From the NCBI GenBank assembly GCA_003550325.1, contig QKWP01000003.1, positions 570,300 to 634,299 of the forward strand: a stretch of 64,000 bases of DNA, written 5' to 3'. Below the pieces are notes generated by a model that made no database searches, had not been told where the DNA came from, and saw nothing but the letters and a program-made list of their open reading frames with translations. Positions 1 to 10,830 of this stretch are shown here, one piece after another. Numbering within the stretch: the stretch's first letter is position 1; each line of letters opens with the position of its first letter. The DNA comes from Gigaspora rosea (taxonomy: Eukaryota; Glomeromycota; Glomeromycetes; Diversisporales; Gigasporaceae). Position numbers and translations under genes: made by a program.

Positions 1-563
1 AAATATTAATTTTAGCTATATACTTTCTAAGTAAAAAATATAATATTAGTTCTGTTTTATCAACTTTATTATAAAATTTTTTTTAAAATTATTAAAAAAC
101 TTTGGTGTAATAAAAGTTTAAAGTTTTTGATTTGGAACTTTTACTGTAGAATTTTTCTTTAGGGTTTCTCAAATTTTATATGTTCCCGTCTATAAAAAAT
201 TTTTCACTTCTAATACAAGTACTAATTTTTACAAGTAAATCATTCAAAGTCAAATAATGAAAGTTGTCATCCTTTATATAAAGTACAAAGTTGTATAAGA
301 AACTATATTTTTAAGACCAATATTTAAAGAATTTGCCAAGATATTGTAAAATATTTTTTTGGTTAAAAAATTTCTTTAAAATTTAATATTTTTAGCTTAT
401 AAGCAACATAAACTTTTGTCTTATAAGATAAGTTTAAATAATTCAAAAATATAATCCTTGTTCTTAAATATTATAATACCAAATTTTATTTAAATATCTT
501 AAATAATTAAAAAACTAGATCAGAGGTATATTTATAGTAATTATACAGGCAAATTTGCTTGCG
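1..563 (-). mobile_element. Truncated copy of a repeat with palindromic caggcaaatttgcctg end
   Basis: This stretch is the reverse complement, with substitutions, of 43933-44676. Shared landmarks are the ctttggtgtaataaaagttt block, the block around atgaaagttgtcatccttta, and the terminal near-palindrome caggcaaatttgcttg at 547-562. The copy is cut by the window edge. No coding sequence is seen. The element class is unknown; the palindromic ends suggest a non-autonomous DNA element. Confidence 0.6.
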
Positions 564-1130
564 AACCTCTACAAAGTAAGTGATAGGATTTACATAGTGA
601 TCTGTGTCATGCTACACTAAGATCTTTCTTCTGTTGAGTGGCGAATCATCAATTAAGTTTATAAATTTTTAAGTATTTGACAGATATATAAATGCTAACA
701 AGATTTTATTAATAAATATATTTTCTATACAGTAAAATCTAATTGTTTTGTTGATTTTACTTTAATTTTTACATATATTAAGACAATCCTTGTCTTGAAT
801 TAGCACAAGATTGAACATTTGGCATGCCCAATTATGTTTATATTATTCAATCAAATCATTGAATTTTAAATAGTTAAAAGTGACAAAATATCTTTTTAAC
901 TAATTTAAACTATAATGTTCATATTTGCAAAGTTAATTAAATGAGTTATTTTGCTATATTAATATACTATATTATTTTCTAATCCATAATTTATATATAA
1001 CTAAAATTATTAAACATATTAATATCATATAAGCAAATAGTATTAATTTGAAAAGCTTATTGTAATTCTTTATATTAACAAACTTAATTTCACTGTTTTA
1101 GCAAAAAAGCATTATATTGATCATCGGTTC
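564..1130. other. AT-rich spacer; start of duplicated unit 1
   Basis: No gene is seen. From about 652 (aattaagtttataaattttt) the sequence matches 16437-16904 in the same orientation, which marks the left edge of the duplicated segment. The last eight bases (atcggttc) are the putative target duplication of the large element that follows. Confidence 0.55.
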
Positions 1131-1144
1131 TAATAATGTACTAT

Positions 1145-1215
1145 ACCAGAAACACAGACATACAAATTGACAGAGTGTACCAGGAATGCAATCATACAAA
1201 TTGACAGAGTTTATA
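1145..1215 (+). repeat. Two-copy tandem repeat in E1 left end
   Basis: Two consecutive units of about 36 bases share acaaattgacagagt preceded by accagRaa. The same pair is present at 16919-16988 in unit 2. It lies just inside the E1 terminus, so it may be a subterminal transposase-binding repeat (inference). Confidence 0.5.
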
Positions 1216-1395
1216 GTTACCTTCTATCTAGAATGATAGTTTGCAAATTCTTCCACTTGATTGGATATTAAATTTATATGCTGTGCTGGTGTGACATACT
1301 TCTACTGTTCATATATGAGCATACTGGTATTTTATGCTCAACTTTTCTATTTTTATTAGTATTGTTATTTTATTGTTATTTATTTCTTATTTTGG

Positions 1396-1540
1396 CATAG
1401 TCGGGTGATTGAATCTCCAAACAAGTGATCGAATCTCCAAATGGGTAATCAAAGCCCCAAACAGGTGATCAAATCTCCAAACTAGGAGATTTGATCACTC
1501 ATTTGAAGATTTGAATTACCAAACAAGTGATTAAAGCTCC
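1396..1540 (+). repeat. Short tandem array, ~20-bp gtgatcaaatctccaaac unit
   Basis: Five to six diverged units of about 20 bases (core caRgtgatcRaaKctccaaa), the last ones inverted (tttggagatttgatcac). An equivalent array is at 17178-17310 in unit 2. Units are contiguous and there are no spacers. Confidence 0.6.
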
Positions 1541-3099
1541 CATATAAATTAAAAATATATAAGGGTTTGGTTTTAGCCTATGGAGGAAGAACAAGTAGAG
1601 TTGTAGATAGTATTTCTGTAAGAATCCAATGTATTGATTTATATTAATAAAGTGGACCCTTATACCCATAATTATATATGTTAGTTATCATTTTAAACCA
1701 TTTAACTTTAATCACAATTTGTTCATGATCGAACTAAACCAGTAACACCACATTTGGTATTTGTGTTATTCTAAAAATGCAATAATATGTATCATATAGT
1801 GGAATAAAGTCAGGTAAAATATTCTTTATTGCTATCAGACTGCCTTAAGATTCAAATTGTATTTATTGTAATCTATTTCGATTTTATGAGTTTTTACTTA
1901 ATATTCTATTCAGTAGTGTCAACTCACCAAAAATAACTTTACAGACAACTTAGTTCACAAAAGAATTTAATTACAGGTAAGATTATTTTACAATCGATTA
2001 TTCACAAACAAGTTTGTTTTATTGGCAGTTATTTCAATATCATCAGATTTCACAGCCAAATTAATTCTAATTATTTTTGTTAGAATTAAGTTTAAATTAA
2101 CGTTAATTCTCGAAATAGCAGGCATGGACATTGTTTCGAGAATTTACGGTAAAGCTGATACAATTTATGAAGAAATTGTTGACTAAATTTATTGTCAACA
2201 AAATGATTTTGCTGTGAATTAACCATAACCATTTGTAGAATAATTTTGTCTGTAAATTATTATCTATGAACTAAGTTGTCTATAAAGTAATGGTTAATAA
2301 TTTAATACGAAATGTATAACAAAGCAAAAAGTGCAAAGATAGAATAAAATAAATTTGAATAGCTTATTTGGTAAAATAGGCAACCAGAATTATGAAGTTA
2401 TAATTTTGGGCAACAGTATTGTGATCATTGATCACTATAACAAAGACGATTTTATTAGAAACTTTAAGAGTTTATTTTATTACAATGAAAAAAGTAAAAT
2501 TAGAGAATTATAAGTGCTATACAATATATGTAATTGCAGAATTAATATAAATAGAAAGAGCAAAAGTTAGTCTTTTGAATATAATGAATAAAGAGAAGAG
2601 AAGCATATAGTAAAGATACTTTACGCCTGAAAGTTGTTATAGTGTATGTTTTGTTCCAAGTGAGAGATTTATAAATTGATAACCAGTTGAGCAAGATAAC
2701 AGTTATACCACATTTCTGGTTTTAGTGTGACTGCATCACGCAGTTACCCTAATTTATATAATATCTAAAAAATTTTAGCATATTGTATATATAGTATGTA
2801 CTATACATACTGTGCGTATTAGGTGTCTTAGCTGGGTTGGGTCTGACCTGGGTTAGAAAAAACCCAGGTCAGATCAGACTTGGGTCAGAAAAAACTGGGG
2901 TCGGTCAGACCCAGATCAGACCTGGGTTAATGATAGGTGATGTATAATGAAACCATTTTATTACAAAAATAAATAAACAATTAATTAATTTATTACAAAA
3001 AAGGATTCATCTGATAAAAAGAACTTCATATGTACATACAATTTTTCAATATTTATAGACAAAATTCTCATGATCTAGTAATAGAATCTGCATCATTTT

Positions 3100-3699
3100 A
3101 AAATATGTATTGTAACTATTAAAGTGGAAGAGTGTATACATTTTACCAATTTAACTCTAATAGTTACTAGGAGATAGATTTCTGATTTACTTGAATAAAG
3201 GTCTCTTCTGCATTATACTAGCTTACTTTCCTTTATTTTTTTTAAAGTAAAATTGAAGTAAACTTCTCTAATTGTGTTCTATTTTATTGTATTGTATTTA
3301 GTATTGGATTCTATTGTATTGGATTGTGATTGATATCTTTATTGAAGTCAAATTCATTTGTTTATATACATTTAAATTTAATATACAACATGTTGATGTG
3401 TTTTTTTGGCATGTTAACATGTTGTTTAACATACTATGTGATAGTACAACTAAGCCTAGCATGTTGACGTGCTATTGAAAATGTTTATAATTTGTGCCTT
3501 TAATATGCATATGTGCTAACACGTTAATGTGTTATGAAGATTTTACAAAAAGGAGTGATTATATGTCAATCATCATGTTTACACGAATTTTGACTAACAT
3601 TTAATGAATTATACAAAATAAAAATGAAAGTGATCTTATACTAAAGAGAAGATCTATTTACAAATAGGGTAAACTAATTAGGAAATTCAAATCTTCAAA
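3100..3699. other. AT-rich interior of E2, no gene
   Basis: Low-complexity AT-rich DNA with short tandem words (tgttgatgtg / acatgttgac around 3380-3540, attgtattgt around 3285-3330). No coding sequence or structured RNA is recognised. This stretch is absent from unit 2, so it belongs to DNA gained in unit 1 or lost in unit 2. Confidence 0.4.
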
Positions 3700-3987
3700 A
3701 GGACCCCGGACATCTCTCATATAGGTCATAACTGGATTTTGGCCAATTTTGACCTAATTTGCTCTAAACAACAAAATCTATTTACTTTGATAACTTCTAA
3801 TCCAGTAATCAGAATTGAATAAACTTTTTTTTTTTTAGATGCGTCTCACTGAGAGCTTCATTTTAAAAAAAATTTCAACCACTGGATGCCAAGATAATCG
3901 CCAAAAACTGTTTTTTGCTTCTTAAATTTTAGGTGTTTTTGCTCCAAAATTTCAAGTATGACCTCTATACTAGATGTCCGGGGTCCT
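3700..3987. mobile_element. 288-bp MITE, AGGACCCCGG ends, 8-bp TSD
   Basis: Terminal inverted repeats aggaccccggacatct / agatgtccggggtcct bound the element, with homology continuing inward for about 35 bases (ctcatataggtcataact against its inverted counterpart). The flanks carry a perfect 8-bp direct repeat, tcttcaaa, at 3692-3699 and 3988-3995. The interior has no gene; a 65-codon reading frame inside is fortuitous. One related end (gtaggacctcggacatcttc) is at 19142-19161, and a related MITE is at 47640-47820. The 8-bp duplication suggests hAT-type integration. Confidence 0.85.
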
Positions 3988-4457
3988 TCTTCAAATGTCA
4001 CAATTTCGAATTGTGATAGTATATAGCAATCACAGATTGGAATTACCAGGAACATAGTGTATATTTTTCTGGCATCTAAATCGAAGGCAAAATTTTAAAG
4101 CTGATTAGTGTACATTTTTTTCTCATGATCATTACCTGTTTTATTATGTAATTAAAATTTCTAACTAGTAGTTAGGCATGTCCAAATGTTCATGCTTAAA
4201 TTAATTTTTTTATTCGTATTTTTTATAGATTATTTTATTAAAAGTTTTTATTTAATTTCAATTATATATATATTTTATGATCAAAAATTGAAACCATCTA
4301 GAAAAAAGTTTTTTTTTTAACAATTAAACATTTAATGACCTAACAGTTTAATTCACTTGGCTTAAAGTAATAGTATAAAGAAATTTTGTGCTGCTAAATA
4401 ATTTTAACTCTTAACGACAATCTGCTTATCTATGATATTTTTTAAAAATATAGGCAC

Positions 4458-4961
4458 TAGTGAAACGGGTCGACCCCGGCCCAACGGCTAGGTCGACAGG
4501 CAGGTCGACCCCTAGGCCCACACCTTAGTAGGCCTGGCCAGTTGTAAGAGAAGTGTTAGAATCAATTCACTTCTAAAGCATATTTCAGGCTAGGAATTAA
4601 ATTAAATCGGCTAGTCATTTATACTAATGTAAGAGAATTGGCTTATTTAGATAATAAACTAGCAAATAGCAAATATAATCTAAATATAAGAATGTTCAGA
4701 GGAATAGACAAATTAATCAACATAAAATACTGACATGCTGGAATTTTTCTCAAAGACAAAAAGAATAAAATTAAATAATTTAATATCACTAGAATTTGAC
4801 AAAAAGACTATCAGATGGTATTTTACACGTTTAATATAAATAAATATTGACTGATTCTGATTAGAAAAAATTACACTAGCAAAAAGTCGGCCCGGTCAAC
4901 CGGTCCGAGCTTTTTTGGGATCGGCCTCGACCCACGATTTTTTCATCGACCCATATCACTA
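4458..4961. mobile_element. 504-bp hAT-like MITE, TAGTGA ends, 8-bp TSD
   Basis: The ends tagtgaaacgggtcgacc and (inverted) tagtgatatgggtcgatg flank an AT-rich centre. A perfect 8-bp direct repeat ataggcac lies at 4450-4457 and 4962-4969. Both subterminal regions are GC-rich arrays of gtcgacc/ggccc words (4472-4545, 4880-4955) that stand out from the surroundings. No ORF. The octamer duplication plus TAGTG ends fit the hAT superfamily. Confidence 0.85.
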
Positions 4962-4969
4962 ATAGGCAC

Positions 4970-7185
4970 AAATTGTTTCATCTCCTTAGTAATTTGATAA
5001 GTCATGAAAACATAGCAAAATGATTGTAAAATTATCAATGATAATATTGATAAATAGTTAATTGGAATAAAATAAAATAAATAAGAAAAGGTAATATGTC
5101 ATCTTTTTTAATCAGAATAATAGAGGTGAAGATTGAAATAATAAATTAAATGTACGATATAAACTTGAAATATATAAAAATAATTTGAGTATTGCAAAGA
5201 AAAAGTGAGGTTATGGACTTTCAATTCTATCTTTTAAATAATTGGCGAGTAATAGAATAAATTAAAATCTTGTAAGAAACTTTTCTTGGCATCATAATTG
5301 ATATTTCTTTTTTAGGCATAAAGTTATAGTCTGTTTTCTTTTTAGAAGTTTAATAAGATTAACAGAGATTACATGATCTAAAATTAGCCAACCAAATTGG
5401 TTAAAAGTGAAAGATGATAAAATTTTAATACTATAGATAATGTATATTCTGATTTGCATAATATAGTAATGTAGCTACTTTATTTATACTTATTTTAACT
5501 TCAACTATAGTTTATTTGTAATTGCCTAAAAAAAATTATTTATTTGTTTAATGGTTTAACCTAACTGGTTTTAATACCATTCTGAAAAGATCAACATCAT
5601 TTAAACATTATAGCATTACCCTTTAACTATCTGGTCAAATCAAAATTTAAGTCATATAAAACAAAAACACATTCAAACTCTAATACAAACATTATTCTAT
5701 CTAAGCAAAAGCAAAATTTTATGCAATTAAATGTTTTCAACCCTTAGTTATCTATGGTATATCTTGCTTTTAGTATACCAATTTTTTAAATATTTTTAGC
5801 AACTTTCAGATTATAATATAGATAACTTGATATATCATAAATCATATGATAATCATACCATATTGGAATTCTTGCTTTTAGGACAATTATAGTCCCAAAA
5901 GAAGTTGTTTTTCTTTTAGCAAAGATCCCATATATAAGAATAATAACAATGGTATTAAAAGATAAATGAAATTATATGTACTATAGTATGAAAGTATTTT
6001 TTTAGAAATATAATAAAATAAAAATATAAGAAAAAGTGTACATATAGAAATCTGAAATGAACCTGAAATATATAGAATAATACCAAGAGAATAAAATGTG
6101 ACTTCAGGTGTTTTCAAGCTTATTTATTATTTATTAGATTCAATTCATGAAATTTTGTGATATTATTGATTGTGTTATGTATTGTATATGCTATTATAGA
6201 GCCTAATCAGGTAAGTAATAAGAGGTAAAATTGAAAGTTCGAAAACTTAACTTTATAACAAATACATATTTTTTTAATAATATAGGTCAACACTTATGAA
6301 TAATGAACCAGATCATGATAACTAAAATTGAATGTATGTGCCGAGTGGTGTGTATTTGATCAAATTTTAGTACTTGCTTTATATATGCATGTTAGAATAT
6401 ATAATCTTTTATATTACCTACAATTTATAAACATGTTATTTTATTAATAGTTTAATTAACACTTTTTGTCTATTTAGAGTAAATGAACTTTGTTCAAATA
6501 AGCAAGAATACAATATGTTTATCACTTCTAAACTTGTTTATATATATGATTGGTTACATAAGTACTGAAATTGACCAGTTAAAATTGAATTTTAATAATA
6601 TATAGAAGATAAATATAGATTAGTTACTGTGCAATAGTAATTAATCCCGATATGCATAGATCACCTAAAGACGATCCAGATTATGGTACCCAAATTTAAC
6701 CAATCAAAATGCTTTAAGCGGACAGACAGTTATAACTTTTATAATATAGATTTTAGAGAGAGGTTAAAACGAAATAAATTTTAGTTAGGAAGTTTATATA
6801 TTTATATATCAAGAATGTGGCAGTTTATGCATCATGTAGAACATGTATTAACCTCCACTCAAATAATTCAACCCAACAATTTCATATATAAAACTTATCG
6901 TAAATTGGTTATAAGTTGCAAAAATTCCTTCATTCTTAGTAATTAATTGGCTTATATATAAGCCAAGCATTTACTTTGAAGTGATAATCTGATGTCATTT
7001 GTAATACTTCATTATTACGATCAACGGCTTGCTATTTAAAGTAAAATCAGTTCTAAATTTTAGCCAACTTTTATTAAAAAATGTTTCATAATACCAGTAC
7101 GATCACATAAAATGTGAGGGGGATTGTTTCATTCAACTTTTATGATGCATTATGTTGATTTTTGAAAAATCCTTTTTGGTTGGAA
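4970..7185. other. AT-rich spacer inside E2
   Basis: No gene is supported. From about 6590 (ttgaattttaataatatata) to 7185 the sequence matches 19848-20440 in unit 2, including the block accagtacgatcacataaaa at 7095-7114 that recurs elsewhere. 4970-6590 has no counterpart in unit 2 and shows only simple AT-rich sequence. Confidence 0.45.
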
Positions 7186-7383
7186 TACTATATGTTGCTG
7201 AAAATAAGCTACCTTTTTTTGCTGATTTTTAACAAAAAACCGCAGGTAGCTTATTTTCAGTTTATTTACTATTTTAAGTAATTTAAAGCACAATAAAGGG
7301 TAGCTTATTTTTGAATACAAAACATTAACAAGTAAAATAAATAAATATATTTGCTATAGACAATAAATAAATATGCTATAAAG

Positions 7384-8048
7384 TGTATCTATATGGGAGT
7401 CCTTGGATGCTAAGGGGACCGGGACTACCAATACAGGATAGGCAGGTATAAGTGCATATAGAGTGCATCATGGTTCACTAGAGCCTCATGATGCTATCCA
7501 ACTATACCTGATAGCTGGAAGCATTTGCGAAACATGTCCGGTCACTCATCACCATAGTGGGAAGTACAGTTGTTCACACATTACCGAATTCAAAACGCTA
7601 AATCCAGGGCCCCAAAGATGCAGAAAAATCAGCCAGTTGTGGCAGTATGCAGGCTTGAGATAATTACCCAATATGGTAGAGGCAGCTGCATGGCTTGAGA
7701 TATGAACTCCTGAGAAGTACACCAGTAGAGAACTCAGGTATACCAATCTGGAAGCATAAAGCGCCTACCTGTCAATTGACACCAAATTGGAAGTGATGAT
7801 ACTAGATAGTGTGGGTAAAGTGGCGGACATGTGAACACCAATTGTTGGTTGGAGAGGGATGTACAAAGCCAGGTCAGCCATATAAATAGGAATATAGAAG
7901 GCTCTGGTAGGTTTAGGTTATGGTTAAATTAGTCCAAGTCTCAGTGCTCAGTAGATAGTATATAAAAGATTATATGCAATGTTGTAATGATCAATATACA
8001 TTTAATAAAGACCAGAGGCATGACCTCACCTTAACAAAGAAAAAAAAT
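7384..8048 (+). mobile_element. SINE-like retroposon, copy 1 (5' shortened)
   Basis: About 650 bases match 40021-40690 closely (gggagtccttggatgctaag, gcatttgcgaaacatg, ctcaccttaaca). Copy 2 begins about 24 bases earlier, so the 5' ends differ while both 3' ends fall at ccttaaca followed by an A-rich tail. Here aataaataaatatgct lies on both sides, a possible long target duplication, although similar words are repeated locally. A TATA-like tatataaaag and an aataaag lie near the 3' end, so a solo LTR is the alternative. Its short ORFs are not conserved in copy 2. Confidence 0.5.
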
Positions 8049-8150
8049 AAATAAATATGCTGTAGATGATAAATAAATATGTTATAAACAATAAATAAAT
8101 ATGCAAAAAAAATCAGGGCAAACATATAAAGTGATTGTTGGTCAATCGAT

Positions 8151-8469
8151 TACAATCGCTACATAGTAAAGTCTAAATTTTCTAAGCAAATCGATTAAAG
8201 TCATATAAGCGTCAGCAGATCAAAATATACATATTCTGAAAATTTCATATAAATTGGAGAACAATTTATTATTTGACTTTTAATTATTATGTTCAACAGT
8301 TTTTTTTACAAAAAAAACTGTTGAACGTAACAATTAAAAGTTAAATACTAAAATGTTCTCTGATTTATATGAAATTTTTAGAGTCTGTGTATTTTGATCT
8401 GCTGAAAAAGGTTACTTATACGACTTTAATCAATTTGCTTAGTAAAATTTAGGCTTTACTATGTAGCGA
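8151..8469. repeat. Long palindrome, ~160-bp arms
   Basis: An inverted repeat centred near 8309, where gttcaacag and ctgttgaac flank a short loop. The arms continue outward through atttcatataaattggagaa / ttctctgatttatatgaaat, gcagatcaaaatatac / gtattttgatctgctga and cgctacatagtaaagtctaa / ttaggctttactatgtagcg. Arms are imperfect but continuous. It forms the core of the surrounding foldback element. Confidence 0.8.
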
Positions 8470-9174
8470 TGTTCATTATTTGTAGAATAGCTTATTTTCA
8501 GAACTAAAAATTTTGTTAATTATCTTTTGGTGTGACAAAGGGTAGCTTATTTTTGGGTCAAAGGCATTTTGACATTTTTGGTTCAAAACTAGGGGGTAGC
8601 TTATTTTTGGAGGTAGCTTATTTTCGGCAATATATAGTAATAATTTTCATTTATTTACAATTACAATATACCAGTACGATCACATGAAATGTATGAGGAT
8701 GGTTTAATTAATGTTTTTGAACATGGCCTATGCTGATTTTTGCAGGATTCTTTTTTAGTAGAAGTAATGGTTTTCATTTATTTACCGGGGGACATCAAAG
8801 AGAAAGAGGAGGCGTGATGACCTGGGTTCAATCTGTAACCGGCCAATCAACATTAATCTCAAGAGTTGGGTTGGGTCAGACTCAGGTTGAGTATAACATG
8901 AGGTGGGTCAGACCCGGGTCGGGTTTGGTATGAGGGGGTCAGACCCAGGTTGGGTTTGACATAAGGCAGGTCAAACCAGGTTGGGTTTTGACCCAAGTGG
9001 GTCTGACCCGGGTCAGGCCCAAACCTGACCCAACCTGACCCATTAAGCCCCTAGTATGTATAGTTCTTTTCTGTCATCTGAATGGCTGAAACAAGTGATC
9101 AGTAAAAATTTTAGCATACAATACATACAGTATGTATAGTACTGTATGTATAGTCTGTACGTGGCACATCACTA

Positions 9175-9299
9175 ATCAGTCTGTCCGGTCTAGCTCTATT
9201 TGGTCCTATTTTGGTCCTGGACCGCGTCTGGTCTGGTTTTTTAAAAGACCTAGCAGTCTTTTAACCAGGACAGACATGCCGGACTGATTAACAGCCCTA
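9175..9299. repeat. GC-rich ggtc array with hAT-like end (unit 1)
   Basis: The right end ggactgattaacagccctag (inverse of TAGGGCTGTTAATC) closes a GC-rich block of ggtcctggacc-type words. The left end is overprinted by the E1 right junction, so this looks like a hAT-like element or fragment into which E1 inserted. The unit 2 copy is 20937-21059. Related left ends, tagggctgttaatcgatc, lie at 9973 (unit 1), 15545 and about 23544. Confidence 0.5.
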
Positions 9300-10312
9300 G
9301 TGTTAACTTGCGAGTACCTCTCAGAAATTGAGGCTAACGGAGCAACAATCGACAGAGAGTCACATGAGCAAAGAGACACGGGACTGTGCAGTAATATATC
9401 GTAGTTGTTAGTATTTGCACAAGCGAGAGGGTTTTATGTTTATAGTGTGATTTGGCAATTCGAAAGAGAGTGTGATGTAATGTATAGAATCGATTAGAGT
9501 GTGTCCTTTATTCATATATTAAAAGATCATGGCAAACATATTAACCTCGGATCCATAACCTAAAACGGCTAATTCATCCTTGTGTCTATTTCTGATTGAT
9601 GCCTACAAAGTGGAGTGAATATCGCCCGTATTTATAATAAAAGAGTCTATATTAAAAGGAAATGGTATTTCTGCTATAAATGTCCGATCAATCATTTATG
9701 CCATTACTTCGATTACTTGCATATGCTATAACAATCTATTTCTGGCAGATCTGACATTTCGAGTGCAGCTACATGCGTATCTCGTGACTTACTAATTCGA
9801 CCAGGGGTCCAGATCAGCAGGGCTAACACCGGTCGATTTTTTAAAATCGGCTAATCAATTTTTATTTCCTCAAAAATGAAAATGCAATTAACTTATAATT
9901 ACGCACAATAGATAATGATATTATTGTTACGAATAATATCTGTCATAATGATAAAATGAAGGAAGCTAATAAAGCTAATAGCTAGGGCTGTTAATCGATC
10001 CGGTCCGGACCGACGGTCCTTCGGTCCGTCCGGTCCGGTCCTTTTTAGGAAGGATCGTCAGTCCTAGGTAAATATAACCTAAATATTATCTTGATAATAC
10101 ACAATTTGAAACTATAAAATGTTGGTCTGGGTTAAAATTCAATTACAAAAACCCCTTAGTTTGTTAATCAAGATTAAACACGTGTAATATATAATGAGAA
10201 CGGGCTGTTTTTGGCGTTAATAAAATAGAGAAATTTATTAATGGCAGCAATGGCGTGATCAGTTGATTTATAATTTGCACTGTATTTGTTCGAAATAACG
10301 CCTATGGGCATT
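9300..10312. other. Spacer shared with unit 2; GC-rich ggtcc block at 9972-10075
   Basis: No gene. 9300-9490 matches 21060-21248, and 9490-9970 matches 23096-23540; the paralogous segment is split by the hAT-like element and solo LTR at 21251-23089. At 9972-10075 a block starting tagggctgttaatcgatccg carries repeated ggtcc/ggacc words and resembles one end of a hAT-like element whose other end I cannot place. Confidence 0.45.
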
Positions 10313-10438
10313 ATTTTGGAACACAAGTTTGAAACAAGCTAATGATTAATTTAGCTGAGGATTTTTAATGATAAAAAAAATTTTAATTTGCATTCGACTA
10401 AATTAACTATTAGCTTGCCTCAAACTCGTGTCCCAAAA
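10313..10438. repeat. Hairpin repeat (MITE-like), copy 1 of 3
   Basis: Imperfect inverted repeat: aacacaagtttgaaacaagc ... gcttgcctcaaactcgtgtc, arms of about 40 bases with an AT-rich loop. Copies with the same flanks are at about 15880-16000 and 26805-26935. The flanking sequence is also shared, so the hairpin is part of a larger dispersed segment. Confidence 0.6.
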
Positions 10439-10830
10439 CAAACTGAAGACTACCATTCTAAATTTTAATTTTACAAATTTTTTTTCCTGCTAGCAGGTTT
10501 TTTTTATATACGTATATAATTTTATGGTACTTATAAAATACGTATAAAATTTTTATACTTTATTGCTAATTTTTTTTTTTTAAAGAAAAAATTATACTAT
10601 ATTTTGGCGCAGTATATCAAATACATGAATTTTATAAAATTGAAAACATTTCCCGTGATTATCAGTAGAGTACAACAACAATTAATGAGGAATTAAATTT
10701 GCGTTTTAAAATGATTTCGTATTAAAATTAATTACGTATAGGATTTTATTAATTAATAAATCAAATAATGGCAGTAACGATCAATTTAAAGAAATATTAA
10801 TATATAAGCTAGATATTACTTGAAATTTAA
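10439..10830. other. AT-rich 3' flank of the Kelch gene
   Basis: No gene. The sequence matches 26936-27260 in unit 2. A stretch around 10580-10740 (atactatattttggcgcagt) also matches 51240-51345, showing that pieces of this flank are dispersed. Confidence 0.45.

Larger units (their letters stand above)
7186..8641. mobile_element. Foldback DNA element with GGTAGCTTATTTT subterminal repeats
   Basis: The left end actatatgttgctgaaaata and the inverted right end actatatattgccgaaaata delimit the element. The unit 2 paralogue (around 20430-20445) lacks it, which confirms an insertion. The word ggtagcttatttt or a one-base variant occurs about seven times, clustered near both ends (7205-7310 and 8490-8625) and mostly oriented toward the termini, as expected for transposase-binding repeats. 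The centre is a long palindrome (8151-8469). A retroposon is nested at 7384-8048. The target duplication is unclear (perhaps aat). Confidence 0.65.
2820..9053 (+). mobile_element. hAT-like element E2 (unit 1) with GC-rich subterminal arrays
   Basis: The left end taggtgtcttagctgggttg and right end cccattaagcccctag form a terminal inverted repeat, followed inward by arrays of tgacccgggtcag-type words (2830-2930 and 8865-9045). Flanking octamers gtgcgtat (2812-2819) and gtatgtat (9054-9061) match at 6 of 8 positions. The unit 2 copy at 18582-20828 has the same ends in the same place within E1, so this insertion predates the segmental duplication. The 6.2-kb size reflects later guests at 3700-3987, 4458-4961 and 7186-8641. 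No transposase ORF is seen. Confidence 0.55.
1131..9174 (+). mobile_element. hAT-like element E1 (unit 1), enlarged by nested insertions
   Basis: The left end taataatgtactatacc and the inverted right end (tagtgatgtgccacgtac on the other strand) form an imperfect terminal inverted repeat. Flanking octamers atcggttc (1123-1130) and atcagtct (9175-9182) look like a decayed 8-bp target duplication. The same ends recur in the unit 2 copy (16905-20936). A short relative at 14965-15235 has a perfect 8-bp duplication, which supports the end assignment. Subterminal DNA is rich in gtacgtac/gtatgtat words. No transposase is visible. Most of the length is the nested element E2 and its own guests. Confidence 0.5.

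Noticed and set aside
1396..1540. Regular ~20-bp repeats suggesting a CRISPR-like array
   Set aside because: Units are contiguous, diverged and without unique spacers, in a eukaryotic context.
3858..4055. 65-codon minus-strand ORF
   Set aside because: It lies across the right end of the MITE at 3700-3987 and its flank, so it cannot be a conserved gene.
7463..7746. ORFs on both strands inside the retroposon
   Set aside because: The second retroposon copy (40021-40690) has deletions and substitutions that break both frames.
8730..8933. Short ORF across the gggtcagac array, and similar ones at 14341-14535, 14247-14543, 20708-20914, 28832-29152 and 33821-34106
   Set aside because: They read through subterminal GC-rich arrays on both strands, give repetitive peptides and are not conserved between element copies.
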